Below are positions 25,601 through 37,683 of a stretch of DNA of 64,000 nucleotides, one piece after another (position 1 is the first letter of the stretch; each line of letters begins with the position of its first letter). Both the position numbers and the translations under genes were made by a program. Location: the NCBI GenBank assembly GCA_013433145.1, contig CM024176.1, positions 9,844,520 to 9,908,519 of the forward strand. The letters are read 5' to 3'. The notes beneath the pieces were generated by a model. It was given only the letters and a program-made list of their open reading frames with translations. It did no database searches and was not told the DNA's origin. This DNA is from Ascaris suum. Lineage: Eukaryota; Nematoda; Chromadorea; Rhabditida; Ascarididae.

Positions 25601-27498
25601 GCCGATTTGCTAGAAGCATCAATGAGACAATGGTGCAATGTGTAAGGGAAGTTAACAGAGCTCATAGATAGAAAGTTGCCTGAGTTAATGGAGTTTATAT
25701 ATAGGGTTAGCTGAGCTCATTGTTATATCGGCTCAGTAAAAAGAGAGAAGCGAAAGTCACAATAATACAAAATGAAATCAACCAAACAAAGAAATAAATA
25801 ATCGGTATTTTGTTAACGAACGAGATGATAATTAAAAGAAATTATTGCAAATCAAAAAAAAAGTGCACGAAAGTCGGTGAATTTATGGGAAAAAAAAACT
25901 CATAAAAATTCTTCAAGGAAAATTTTGATTAAATTGAATTTAAAAGTTTCCATATAGCAATCAATAAGCGAAAAGTATCAAGTAAAAAAGGAAAAATCAC
26001 TCAATTTTAGTTTATTATTTTGACTTTTAGGTTATTAGTGAACCACAAAGATTCCTAATAGAGAATAAAGAGTACTTTTTTTTTGTCTAATAACAAAAGA
26101 TGAAAAATTGAATTATCGCTGATATGTGCTCTCCTTAAATCGCTATTTGTTGCATTGCTAACAAAAGGAAATGATTCATTCCACATAGCGACGTTATGAA
26201 AGAAATACCAAACAGTTCAGAATTACTAAAAATATTCTCTAAAAATTTACTTCAGAAACCGATAGAGAGTCGACAACATAGGCGAAAGAAATGCGACAAT
26301 ATATTTAGTGAGAAAACAAAAATTAGCAAAAATAAGAGCGTAAAAATTGACAAGCCCATACGATAGACGACAATTTACTAAGGACTTTCACCAAAATATA
26401 TAAGCAATCAATGGATGTGGGAAAAGTTTGTTGAGCGGAGGAAATCTTTTGCAGAGGAATTTCTAATTCGATTGTTTGCATAATTTCTTATATCGTTTGT
26501 CGACGTTTCATCTTCGAGAGTGTATAGCAAGTTGGCATGAAAAGTTGAGCGAATTCCCTCAATGAAAATAGCTTCTAATAACGATCATTTTAGAATGTAT
26601 TGTTGTGTTTCCGCATTTGCAACCATACCTATGGACATATGTAAGAGAAATTTAAAATTTAACGAATCTCGCAATTCAGACTTGCATTTAAAATAACAAA
26701 ATTTTATGTAATAATTTTTTCTCGAGTCAAAATTACATCTCAACCTGATTGTTGGCATTTTTTTTTCTTGGTTATGGTTTGTTTTTCATTTGTTATGGCC
26801 TAGTTTTCCTCAAACTATTTAACTAACTAGACTTCAATTCGATGCATATCGTTTCTAATAAACCACCTGTTCCGGATGACTTATACGCTTCTACGACTAT
26901 GTTAAGAGTGTACTTTCATTCGCTGATGACTGTAACGGTTAAATAAGTACACCATTTCAAATTTATTCACTCATTTCTTATACATGTATTATAACCTATT
27001 TCACATAGATCGCCTAGAAAATCTTAGTCCGTATAAAATCTCTTTCATGTTTCTAGAGGGCAGATATCTCAGGAAATCTATTTGCATAGTTAAGTAGCTT
27101 TCAAAGAAATCGAGAAAATAGCACAAAGCCTAACCGTACAATCACCAATAAGTCATGATGACGGTCGTTCCAACGAATCATTTCAGGATGTCAGTACATT
27201 ATCCACAGAAAGCGACAGAAATCTTCTAGAAAAAAAAAGGAGGAGCTGTGATAAGATTGCTAGCGCGAAAGAAGCGCAACATAGAGGAGCAATAATGCGC
27301 ATATAAAATTAGGCACCAAAAAAAAATGCGCCAACCATATCAATGCTTCTTAATGCATTTTTGGAATTTTCCTATGAATTCATGATAACATCTCTATGTT
27401 TAGTACGTTTGACGTGTCCTCAAGCATGAAGGAATAAATTATGTGCATACTCTAATTAAGAATATCCTATGATTACGACGAAGACATTGCATATAAAA

Positions 27499-27540
27499 GA
27501 CAGACAGAGAGAGAGAGAAAAAAGAAAGAGAAAGAGAGAG
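27499..27540. repeat. GA-rich microsatellite
   Basis: An imperfect purine-only run of GACAGACA, GAGAGAGA and AAAGAGAGAG units. Confidence 0.85.
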
Positions 27541-28469
27541 CTATTGGATGAATTTCAGTTACGGCAGACATCGAATGGGGAAAAAAATTGGAAATGAAAT
27601 TCGAATTGAGGAAAATTTGGAAAAAATCTGATGAAAATTAATGTCATAATATAGGAGCAAATAATGAGACTAATAGATAACGGCAATGATTGCAAAATTA
27701 ATAATATATTTCACAATGGCGTATGTAAAATATCAGCAAAATAAGATACAATGAAAAAGTGTTTCATCGCATTTTTTTAATATGCAAATTTTTCAACATC
27801 GAAAATATTATTGCGAATTTAATCAACATTTTCAAATTTTTGAACAACTTCACCCTTAATTGTAATCCAAGTTTTTTGAGATTTTTTTTTTTTTTTTTTT
27901 TTGCAAAGAGGGCATCGAGCGAAATTTAGACTTAACAAAGAGATTTGTTCTAATCAACGTGACGTTCCGGAAATTCGTGATGGGAAAAAGAGCAGAGTTT
28001 CCATCAGATATTTATCGAACCCTAACATCGTTGTAGTCGAAAATTGGCACACTGCCAAAGAAGTGCTGAATACCCAAAATTACTGCTGAGTGCAACCGCA
28101 TCTCCAAAATTGTTATTCAAAAGTGCATTCCTCGCCACGCTTAGAAAGGGCAAACGGGGACATAAAAGAGGGTTGTTGATTTCGAGTTGAGTACAAATTC
28201 TTGCTGCAATATTCATAGTGCATTGAGTTTAACGCATAAGTAAGTGGACAATTGAAATCATTGCCACAGAGGACGCTTGCACTTAGACAAAGTGTCCTGA
28301 TCTTGGCAGACCATCGAATTTCGGATAAACCTCAATTCCATTCGCGGCTCCTGTCTCCGGAGTGAAGACAAATACTGAACGGAAAATCATATCGCTTCTT
28401 AGAACACTGACATATGCTTAGAAAGTGCGCGATCTTTAATTTAGCTTCTGTAAAGGTGTATCTAATGTG
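27541..28469. other. Stretch without a supported gene
   Basis: AT-rich up to a T21 run at 27882-27902, then a more balanced stretch with short overlapping frames on both strands (about 62-64 codons) and no recognisable product. Confidence 0.4.
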
Positions 28470-28790
28470 TTTGCAAGAAGTACTGCAGGTACACTGTGTG
28501 CGCTTGTTTGCGCGACGGTGTGCATGTGTGCTTTTTTGTGGATGGGTGTATATAAGTTGCGTAAGCATATATGAGTTTGGGTCTGTGCGCATATATGTTC
28601 CGCGCATGTCTGCGTGCGCATATCCATATCCGCGAACAACGCCCACATACAAACAGACATACGTCTGTTTGTGTGTGGGCGTTGTTCGTATATTTGTGGG
28701 CACACACTTGTGTCCGTAGAAGTCCGTGCGTACACACGTCTATCTGCCTGCGCGTTTGCGTACGCGTGGGTATGTGCGCCTGGCTGTTCA
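28470..28790. repeat. TG/CA and CG alternating tract, Z-DNA-prone
   Basis: About 320 bp rich in TGTG, CACA, GCGC and TGCG steps, with long alternating purine-pyrimidine stretches. Six overlapping frames are open on both strands, as expected from its composition (few TA steps), so these ORFs are not called. It contains the long inverted repeat at 28633-28688. Confidence 0.7.
28633..28688. repeat. Near-perfect 26-bp inverted repeat, 4-base loop
   Basis: The left arm 28633-28658 and the right arm 28663-28688 are reverse complements except for one A/G difference, which would be a G-U pair in RNA. The spacer is ATAC. The arms carry the core GGGCGTTGTTCG and its complement. A stem this long is far beyond chance and could be a cruciform, a transcribed hairpin or a palindrome from a mobile element. 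Confidence 0.9.
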
Positions 28791-29117
28791 GCATTTTACC
28801 GGAAGACAACCTCGAGTGCCATTACTGCGTTAATTTCATCCACCTTGAAAAGATTCATAGATAAACAACTATGAGGGAAATTAGCATACATTTCACATCG
28901 ATCGATCTTTCAACCTACGCACAACAAGTGACACGAAAACGAAGATCCTATGGAATTTTGGGGGCGAATCGTGGAGCAAATCATTTACAGAAGCATTCCT
29001 TTCCATATTAATAATATAGTACTAAATTAAGAAATTGTTTGATTCGACTGAACCAAATGCAAATATAGGCATATTACAGCATCTCTTGTGGAATACTTTT
29101 ATAATCTGTCATCGAAA

Positions 29118-29315
29118 ATGACGAGTGCTGGATTTACACGTTTAAAGCGAGCGAAAGAGCCGAAAATTCTTCTGACGAGCGAGGGAGTCGAAGAAATAGA
29201 CCTTCCGAGAGTCGACTCATTGCAGTACTCCTTGCTACCTCCATACTCAAGCGTTACTTCGTTTCCATATGCTGGTGGATGCAACCCGATCTTAGCCTCA
29301 GTCGTCCGCTCCCAG
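29118..29315 (+). CDS. Candidate 5' coding exon, unrecognised protein
   Basis: ATG 29118 opens 66 codons ending exactly at a strong donor CCCAG|GTAACT (GT at 29316). The translation starts MTSAGFTRLKRAKEPKILL, then TSEGVEEIDLPRVDSLQYSL, and ends in a proline/serine/aromatic stretch (LLPPYSSVTSFPYAGGC). The basic start followed by an acidic and then a low-complexity aromatic segment would suit the N-terminus of a nuclear or regulatory protein, but I recognise no family. Codon choice is balanced and richer in G+C than its surroundings. The opposite strand is also open but lacks an ATG. No following exon was identified, which is the main weakness. Confidence 0.4.
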
Positions 29316-29893
29316 GTAACTAGACTACTTTGTCCTTCGCGCTATAGGTAACTTCCTCACCCAGGTCCAAAGTTATCTATCGTAACACTCCACTACTTCT
29401 TCCTCTCCTCACCCAACGTAACTCTTCATCCCCGCTTACTTCTGACCTTCATCCCTAATTGCAATAATTTATTAAGCCCCATTAAGCCTAAGCCTATAAA
29501 AAATAATTCTCAACAGATACAAAGAAGCATATAAAAAAGTCGATATTCATTTAGAAAAGTAGATGAAAAGTAAATAAGCAACAAAATGAATTTCCGTGAG
29601 TGATGCTTGGTATCTTGTTCTCATAAACGAAAAAAATTACTTATATGATATTTTTATATTCCTTTTATTATTTATATAAATCAGTGGCATGCTAAAGAAA
29701 ACAGCACTTAAATATACGAATAGTTGTCATCACCAACAACAATGAGGTATTTTCCTTTTCTTCCATTGTATGCAAATATCATCATATGCTATCATCTATA
29801 ACAAATATCACATATAACGTACGTGATAAAGAAAGATTTTCAACGATTCAATCAGAATTGAGGGATGTTTTTTCAAGGCATATGACATTGTTA
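29316..29893. other. Stretch without a supported gene (possible intron)
   Basis: If 29118-29315 is a first exon, this is the start of its intron. A C/T-rich patch covers 29340-29460, followed by AT-rich sequence with no domain signal. Confidence 0.4.
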
Positions 29894-29971
29894 CTCTTTC
29901 ACGCTGAAAAAAAAATCCTTATGCAATGGTATTCTCGCTTAAAAACATTTTTGACAGCAGTGAGAACGACT
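29894..29971. repeat. Dispersed repeat R1, copy 1
   Basis: It shares blocks with 30251-30363 in the same order: CTTTCACGCT, then A-run and ATCCTT, then GGTATTCTCGCTTAA (GGATATTCTCGCTTAA in copy 2), then TGACAGCAGTGA and AACGACT. The blocks are separated by small insertions. Confidence 0.75.
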
Positions 29972-30132
29972 AAGATCTAACCTTTTAAGGAGGCAAGAGC
30001 CAAGATCTATTTGAACTACGGAAATCACCGACGAAACGATACAGAATGTTTATCCATATATAATGCTAGATGGAGTATGGGGGGTAATGCACTCATTTTC
30101 TAATTAGTGAGGTGAAATATGAGCGAACGGCA

Positions 30133-30246
30133 ATAAATAAATGAAATGCAATGACATATGAGCTTTATGATGATACCTGATAAAACATTTATAACAACAT
30201 AGTTGCGCAAGTTTTATAGGGCTGAAAGCTTAATTAAGTTGATTTT
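30133..30246. repeat. Dispersed repeat R2, copy 1
   Basis: About 114 bp highly similar to 30814-30928, including GATGATACCTGATAAAACAT, AACAACATAGTTGCGCAAGT and AGGGCTGAAAGCTTAATTAAG. It is directly followed by R1 copy 2. Confidence 0.85.
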
Positions 30247-30250
30247 GCAA

Positions 30251-30363
30251 TCTTTCACGCTAAAAAAAAAAAACAAAACAATCCTTAATTGCAAGAAAAA
30301 AAATGAGAAAGGATATTCTCGCTTAATGGGAAACATTTCACATTGACAGCAGTGATAACGACT
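30251..30363. repeat. Dispersed repeat R1, copy 2
   Basis: Second R1 copy with longer A-runs. It is directly adjacent to R2 copy 1. Confidence 0.75.
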
Positions 30364-30813
30364 GCAGTTCGATATGGGCTATCTAACCCAGTTAATAATT
30401 GAACCTCTCTTTTGCAATGAAAGATGTGCAAATTTACTGAGGCCATAAGATTTTTTGAAAAAGGATTGGCCATAAGTTTTTCTTTAAGTAAAAGTTGGCC
30501 ATACGATTTCATAAGAAGAGAATGATATACAATGAACGATAGCAACGTTTCTTCATTGGGAGTAAGTGTTTAACTCATGAGAAGGGGTTACATCTTCGAA
30601 AGCATAAATAGAGGATAGAACCACATGATAGATGGAATATTAGACGTAAATGAAATGGAAAATGCAAATGGAAAATGAACAGAGGAAAAGAAGTATTTAA
30701 ACAACGAGATACTCTCTATGAAAGTATAGAGAGGAAGCACACAAATGGATTGATCACTTTGCAAGCGCATTGATATTATTCAGGAATTCTATTGCGATTA
30801 TCCCACTGGTGCT

Positions 30814-30928
30814 ATAAATAAATAAAATGCAATGACAAATGAGCGTTTAATGATGATACCTGATAAAACATTAATAACAACATAGTTGCGCAAGTTAATA
30901 GGGCTGAAAGCTTAATTAAGATGATTTT
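30814..30928. repeat. Dispersed repeat R2, copy 2
   Basis: Direct-orientation copy of 30133-30246, about 680 bp downstream, with only a few substitutions and single-base indels. It contains the near-palindrome GCTTAATTAAG. Confidence 0.85.
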
Positions 30929-31743
30929 TCGCTAATTAATATAAATAAAAAATAGCCAAGGCTAAAAATTAAACTTATTCACTCAACAAAACGAAAAACT
31001 TCACGATATTGCATTTAGTTGATTCTCAACAAGAACGAGAAATTCAAGATATTCTTGTAAGTACAAACAGCTTATCTTTTATTCGACTTCGATAGAACCA
31101 AAGAATTCTGAACACGTTTAACAGCTTATCTTTTATTCGCGGAAATAATTAACGATAGAGGAGAATTACTTTAGAATGCGAAAAAATAATGAAGAGTTCT
31201 TGAAAATCAAAGCTATAGCATAGTTTTGTGGAGCATTATTGTTATCTATGGCTGCGTTGTAGTCGCTCAAAGACAATTGCGCTTTGGTTGATATGCTAGA
31301 TCATTAATTGTCTATAGGGTGATAATAATAGACAATATGAAGTCACCTGGGAATAGATGCATTCTCCATCATTTGATTGGCACGTAGATATATATATGTG
31401 AAGGCAATAGGCGCATTTGGGCACCTCTAATCTTAACACTTTTTTATACAAAGGCGAGAGGAAAACTTGTATCGGTGAGCCTGGCACGACCCGGTGACGA
31501 AACGCGCTTTCAATGGCACAAAGAGAGGAAAAGCGAACGTTGTCGCTAATGTCTTGTGTTGCGCAGTGTGGTTAAGCATTCGGAAGGCTGGATAAAATAC
31601 TTCAAAAAACATCAATAAATAGCTGTTGCCAAATATTCTATAAATATCGGCGACACCCAATTCGATATTATTAAGCAAAATGCTGCATTCGGCAAATAGC
31701 TCTAAATAATAGCCATTGTTATTTTGAAATATCGAATAAAAAT
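30929..31743. other. Stretch with duplicated 19-mer and a long minus open frame
   Basis: ACAGCTTATCTTTTATTCG occurs twice about 50 bp apart (near 31069 and 31120). On the minus strand a frame is open for 108 codons from 31756 to TAA 31433. It has an AG at 31758-31757 and includes GNSYLLMFFEVFYPAF, a possible membrane segment. Without an ATG or homology it stays unassigned. Confidence 0.35.
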
Positions 31744-32340
31744 GTGCATAAAAGAGCTGTTTTTCATTGCTATCAAAACAAGAAAATTAGTTTTCATTTG
31801 ACCGTATCAAAGAACTTTACGTTGTGCATTCCGCCCGAAAAAAAAAGGAAAAGAATAAATATTAGTGAGCGTAGTTCTTATACTTCCTTAAAATACTTCT
31901 GTAAATCTCAGCATATGATTAAAAAGTTAGCTTTTATTGCCGGCAAATCTCATCTGAGAGACTTTTCCTCTCTAATGTTTGCTCAAAAGAACATCATCTA
32001 TTTCATTTGGATTTCAGAATTGCAAGAATCATCTCGATGGCTCAGTTGCTGCCAATTCGATGAAAATTGTTCGATAGGGAAGCATTTTTCCCCCTTTAAG
32101 GGAATTTCCTCCATGCGGTATCATTTATGCTTTCCCTCTCAGATACTTCAAATTTTATCAGTCATTTTACTGTTACAGCCCTTACTATCGTATTTGCTAA
32201 ATGCTCGATTTCGGAGTGGAAACAATAATGTTCAACAAACGTTGCTGTGCGATCTTGAGTTGTGCATTCGTTTTGATTCATCAATGGGAATATTCGATAA
32301 AGCGACCATGGTTCTAGGCTCAAATAACCAAACCAACTAG
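31744..32340 (+). CDS. 198-codon ORF, longest non-repetitive frame, unassigned
   Basis: ATG 31744 to TAG 32338-32340. The N-terminal third is lysine-rich (around PEKKRKRINISERSS). The middle has several cysteines (LSCCQFDENCSIGKHF). A hydrophobic segment near residue 140 (SQILQILSVILLLQPLLSYL) could be a membrane span. I recognise no family, and no signal peptide or repeat is seen. Against it: the minus strand has competing open frames with a good donor (ATA|GTAAGG near 32176) over 32177-32345 and another at 31433-31756. The local G+C is somewhat above average, which lengthens chance ORFs. Either strand could be coding, or neither. Confidence 0.25.
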   Translation: MHKRAVFHCYQNKKISFHLTVSKNFTLCIPPEKKRKRINISERSSYTSLKYFCKSQHMIKKLAFIAGKSHLRDFSSLMFAQKNIIYFIWISELQESSRWLSCCQFDENCSIGKHFSPFKGISSMRYHLCFPSQILQILSVILLLQPLLSYLLNARFRSGNNNVQQTLLCDLELCIRFDSSMGIFDKATMVLGSNNQTN

Positions 32341-34496
32341 CAAAAAATTCTAAGCACATCTAGAATAACCAACTAGCAAAAAATCCCATCATAATGAAAT
32401 TTCGAAAGACAGAAATGAGCACTTAGAACAGTTTGGTACTACCTCGATACCTACTAAAAACTAGAGTCATAATGGCCAAGAACGGATGGTTGTAGAAATA
32501 GGTCAGGGGAACGTGGTGGACAAAGTAAATAATATCGAAGTATGCAAACAAATGCCGAGCAAACGGTCACGATATGATAATTCGGTAGCACTCTCCTCAT
32601 TATGCGATACGGTCATTTCATGATCACTCGATCGTATAAGATCAGAGGATCCCTCCCATTGCATCGCATATTGTCCACTCAAAGCAAAAGCCGATTATTG
32701 ATCGAACGATGCGTTCCTTTTCACTGACCGGCCCATTTCTAATTTGGTGATAATTCATATGCGATTTTATTGGCATCTCTCTACCGGTCTTCACTGATCA
32801 TGCAAATATGGCCACTAATCACCCTGAGCGATATTTACGACCTATCCAACTCCTCCCTTTAAGCCATTTGAACTGTTAGCACCACTGTCATTCCGCTGAC
32901 GGTGAACAAAATTGACGGGGCGATATGGTCATAAAATGCTCCTAGTTGACTCTTTCAAGCAAATGGTGAAGGAAATTTTTTTAGAGCTTATTTATACGAA
33001 TGCAGAAAAACTACTCGAAGCTGAACAGATAAATATGGAGCGATTTTACGATATAATAGATTCCAGAACAAGATAACTAGGTTGTGACTACTCATTTAAT
33101 TCCTTATGGACAACTAGGCAGCATAAGTGTGTATGAAACAATTAAACTAATGATAAACATTACCACTCTAGATAGTAATGAAACTTTAGAAATGATTGAA
33201 GCTTGTATTGAACGGAAATTTCGGTTAGTGTGACGATGAAGTGCTGGCTGGCTAGACCAGTCAAATTATAAACATGTATGCAGATGATTGGGCAAATAGA
33301 CAAACAGACACATAGACACAGACAGACTAACGAACACCTCGACAGGCAACACAAATACAATATAGTAATTGCATTAAGGACACTTTTTAACAATTGAATC
33401 GCAACATACTTTCCATCTTTTAATGTGAATATGGTAAATCAATGATTATACAACAGAATAGTCCGACATGCGTCAGATTTCCGACATGTGTGCATCCGAC
33501 CAGAGGGCTTTTAGATCAGTGCCATTGACCGTTCCTCAAGAAGAGCCCTTCTTTTACTTTTAAACATAGATAAAAAGGATAAACATGAATTTGAGGTCAC
33601 ACTGTTGCACGAATCGTTAACCGTTTCAGCGATGAAAGTATAACAGGCACATTTTTGGGGACATTTGCGCCATATGTTATTAATCTTTTGAATGTTGCGG
33701 ATATTGGATTTTATTATTGTAGTGATCGATTGTATGATTCACAGGATAAGCTATATTCACGCATAGTTTGGAAAGCATCATAAAAGTATATATGAATCTG
33801 AGAGAGTTAAACAACTGATGTATTTCAATGCAAATGCTTCTTGAAATAATTTAGCAAAAAGTACAAATACATGAAAAATACTGAGTCTCAAGAATAAAAT
33901 AATTTCACTGACGTTAAACAATTTCCCGACAATAAAATGCGTGACTCAATGAAGAAATTCCAATCAAATGCAAAAATGGGTGTATATAGGTGCTTGCCCT
34001 AATCTTTTAGCGTTCGCAGATATGAGCGCATACGCAGACAAATACAGATACCTGCACATATATAAGCATACGCGCAATGAATGATTCATTCACCTATTGC
34101 GTTTAGTAAGAGAAAACTATCTCAGATAGGATTTTCGACACCATATTACGCTCCAAATAAGAAATAAAGTGTTGCGTATACGAAAATGCTCGAAAAGTAA
34201 ACTTAAGGCGAGCACTTAATGCCTATTTAAGCGTTTGTGGCACTAAGCTTCATTGCGTGGTTGAGGCGAGATTGCAGCGATCAATCGGCAATACCAAAAA
34301 TGCCCTCCATCCGCATCACTTGCCAAAAATATCAACGCTTACCTAAAAAAGTATCGAATATGACCGATATGATGAAAGGCTAAGGTAGAATAATTCAAAT
34401 GCATCATTGTTCTTGTGTGCTAGCTTTATAATTATGCAAAAATTCCAACTCGTTGAAAAATTATGAAAAAATAAAAATAAGAAAAACATACACTTA
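32341..34496. other. Stretch without a supported gene
   Basis: A short direct repeat CCAACTAGCAAAAAAT occurs twice at 32332-32383. A more balanced segment at 32500-32900 contains an ATGCAAAT octamer and several GATC sites but no coding signal. A CAGACA-type tract lies at 33298-33330. Confidence 0.4.
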
Positions 34497-34622
34497 TTTA
34501 TTTATTGATTTATTTATTTATTCATTTATTTATTTATTTGCTTATTTATTTATTTATTCATTCATTTATTTATATTTATTTATTTATTTGCTTATTTATT
34601 TATTTATTCATTCATTTATTTG
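34497..34622. repeat. (TTTA)n array with a 50-bp higher-order period
   Basis: TTTA repeats punctuated by GC and CA steps. The 41 bases from 34531 recur exactly from 34581, so the array expanded by duplication of a 50-bp unit. Confidence 0.9.
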
Positions 34623-37600
34623 TACTATATAACTATTTTATACTATAAGAAGCCTAATATTAAGAGATATGAAACCATGCAATATCATTCTTTTATAATT
34701 AATTAATCGGTTGAAATTATATATTCAATGAATTTAAAAGTGAACTTATGAATTTTGAATTATATTGAATTGAATTTAAAATATTGAATTAAATATTCGA
34801 AATGAATTCAAAGCTAAAGACGAGAGACTTCATTTCGAAAATTTTTTGAATGCCATCTCCAATCCCTTGAAGCATGAAGATAGGAGCAAAAAAAAAAATA
34901 CAAAGAAAATTTCAGTGAAAACAATTGAAATCGCAAAAACCCTTCGATGACTTTTTTTTGAGATCCTTAAAAACTAGACGGTCATCTTTGGATGGTAAGA
35001 TATGCCTGATTAGTTTCGATATGATGGGAGTAGTATTCTGATGTGTATATATGCGACAAAAAAGCCCCATTCATTGCCACCATAACTCCACAACAGTGAA
35101 CATATGCGCAACGCAGAGAATGTAAAGCAACTGCAAGAAAATATTCCACATTAGATATTAAACCAATTCTAGGCGATCCACATATTCTACAAAATTGATG
35201 AACTTTGGAAATAAATTTCTTTAAGTATAACATCAAATTATCCTTTAAATTTCTATGATAGTGTAGGAGATTAGATGACCTGAAATACAGCATTTCTTCG
35301 TTTAAAAGCACTGTACTTTCTTTCTTCGCTCTCAACATCGTACATTTTTTTTCTCACGCATTAACTATCGGTGCGGTCATAGAATGATGGACAAAAAGCG
35401 TTCACCTTAATCTGCTGATTTATCGTATACTCTCAGGAGATCAAGTTCTTGCGCGTAATAGCTGTCTGGATTCACCTGTAGGAGTTGAAAGGTAACATGA
35501 TTTACCTGGCGCTAACTTTTACGAAACTGCTACAAAGGAAAGTGCTAGCCACGTGTACTGGTCACAGATAGTTGCTCATAGGGTTGAGAAGTTGAGGTGA
35601 AAATAGTGGCCATATTCAAAATTGCAACAAAGAACAATATATCACCTCTATTTGAACATTTAAAGAAGGAAAATTACTTCAAATTTGTTCAACTCGGAGT
35701 ATTTTTTGCTATTATTCTTTTCCAAGTATCTATGATGTTGAGTATACGACGACAATTATAATTCAAGCAATATATGAGGATTGACGAGTTTGAATTCAGA
35801 GCACTTCTTTGAGAGGAAAGATTTTTTTTTCGAAAACTCTTATTTAAAAATTAAGTGAAATATTTTTCATTCATTTTATGCATTTTGTTGCACTGAAAAA
35901 AAAAACCTTTTAAAAAAAAACTGCAACAAACATATTGAAAGAACATTGTACGCAATTCACGATTCATTGAATATAACGCATGAGAAAATCATAAACTCGA
36001 AAATTTCTTTACGAGATGAATGATGTACTTTTATTTGCACTTTTCTTATATAAATGTCCTCATAAAATGTACGCTGCAATATTTCACACAGCAAATCATT
36101 TATGGCCTATTATTGCATATTCAAAGGAGTAATTTTTCATGCAAATATACCTCTTTAAAAAAAAAGGCCAAGTGTTTAAGTATGAATAACTGCCATTGGA
36201 AGACAAGGTTTTCTTCTCAAATTAATAGAAGAAAAAAAAACGATAACAAAGTATAATGCTATTTGTTTAAAGCGATCAAAACTCTATCTTTACGCTATAA
36301 CTAATACTTTTAACATTTGTTTGTTCAAAGTTTTCTTTTTGTAAAGCAATGTTTTATGAGATTATCGAATTCCCGAAGAATGTTTTCAAACGCACTTCAT
36401 CGCGTTCTAGAAAATTTATTTCACGCAGTATTTGAATGATCAACTACGATTCTAGATTGAACATATCATTGTAGTAGAAGGCCAGAAAACCACCTCAATC
36501 CCAAATGGAAGAGGTTAATTCAGCTTGTGCTAAATTGGTTTTCACACCAGCAGTTAGGCACCTGACTTAGGAAGGGAGTGATTACTGTACAGAAGAGGGC
36601 CCCCGAAGGCGTTTGGCTTCACAGAGATCACCATCATTCGATGTGATCTATCATATCCAATCGAAGAGACAAAGTAGGTTTTCTGGAGGAAGCGGTCATC
36701 GCTGAGGACGAAATGCTTGGAAACACCGGGTTCTACTAATAATAAGATAACATTTCCACATTACTCATGCTATTGTGCTGTATTGTTTTCAAGAAATGTT
36801 TATGAAACGTTTTTTTTTTCAAATTTGATGGTACCCTCTCTATCTTAAAACGCTAACACACTAGACGATAGGTAAAAAGTTTGGGCAAACTTGCAACACT
36901 ATTTTTGCAACGCAAAACATTAGTCATCCTCAAATGAAGATATGAGAGCGTTCAGCTATAAAGTGTTTGCAACTTCGTCAGCTTAGAATTCTCTCAATAC
37001 TAAATAAAACAGAAGAATGTAATTTGTCGTTGAAATGACAGTTTTCAGCTAATTCTTTATAAATGAGGTGGTAAATGAGAAATACTGGAAAAATGAAAGT
37101 TTGATGAGAATTTTTTAAAGGAATTCTATTCAGCACATATCGTTTTTTTTTTGAATCCATTTTTTAACCTTACATTCGATCTGAGGTTTTTCCATTTGTC
37201 ATTTGTTCCTATTCCGTTTTTTTTTTTTGCATAACGTCTCCATAAAAGTGAGACCATTACTCTAGCATATCACTCTGACTTCATTTAACAATAATTTATT
37301 GAAATTTGCATATGAAGAAATCATCTCAAACATTAATCCAACCAAAAGAAAGAAAGAGGAACAAAAATTAACGACGACTTTTCAATCGCATCAGACTCCT
37401 CAAACGCTTACAAAACATTGACTGACGAATTTAGCTTCATTGAAGCTCATTTAAACTTGTAATTTCTCCTAAAACTGTGGAATTCGACAATGCGATCAAA
37501 GGATATAAATTCCAGTAATTGAAATTGTTAGTGCTTCAAAAATTTGACGCATACAATGTGACTATTCAATTCGGATTCCATTGTACACTCAATCCTTCAA

Positions 37601-37683
37601 AATGCTTAAATGACGTCAATCATCTTGGAAGTTAATGTTACAAGCTAGAAGTTAATATCACAAGCTCACGACAGCTTCTTATC
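34623..37683. other. Stretch without a supported gene
   Basis: AT-rich, apart from a GC-richer patch at 36480-36740 that is open in one plus frame except for two stops. That patch might be a decayed exon or element but shows no recognisable motif. A 118-codon minus frame at 34982-35338 is also unrecognised. Confidence 0.4.

Noticed and set aside
27187..27306. Plus-strand TTTCAG followed by 39 open codons, basic and acidic residues
   Set aside because: It looks like a C-terminal exon but no upstream exon was found, and the length is at chance level.
28332..28874. Seven overlapping frames of about 86-123 codons
   Set aside because: They overlap on both strands in a TG/CA-rich tract where stop codons are rare; no motif or splice support.
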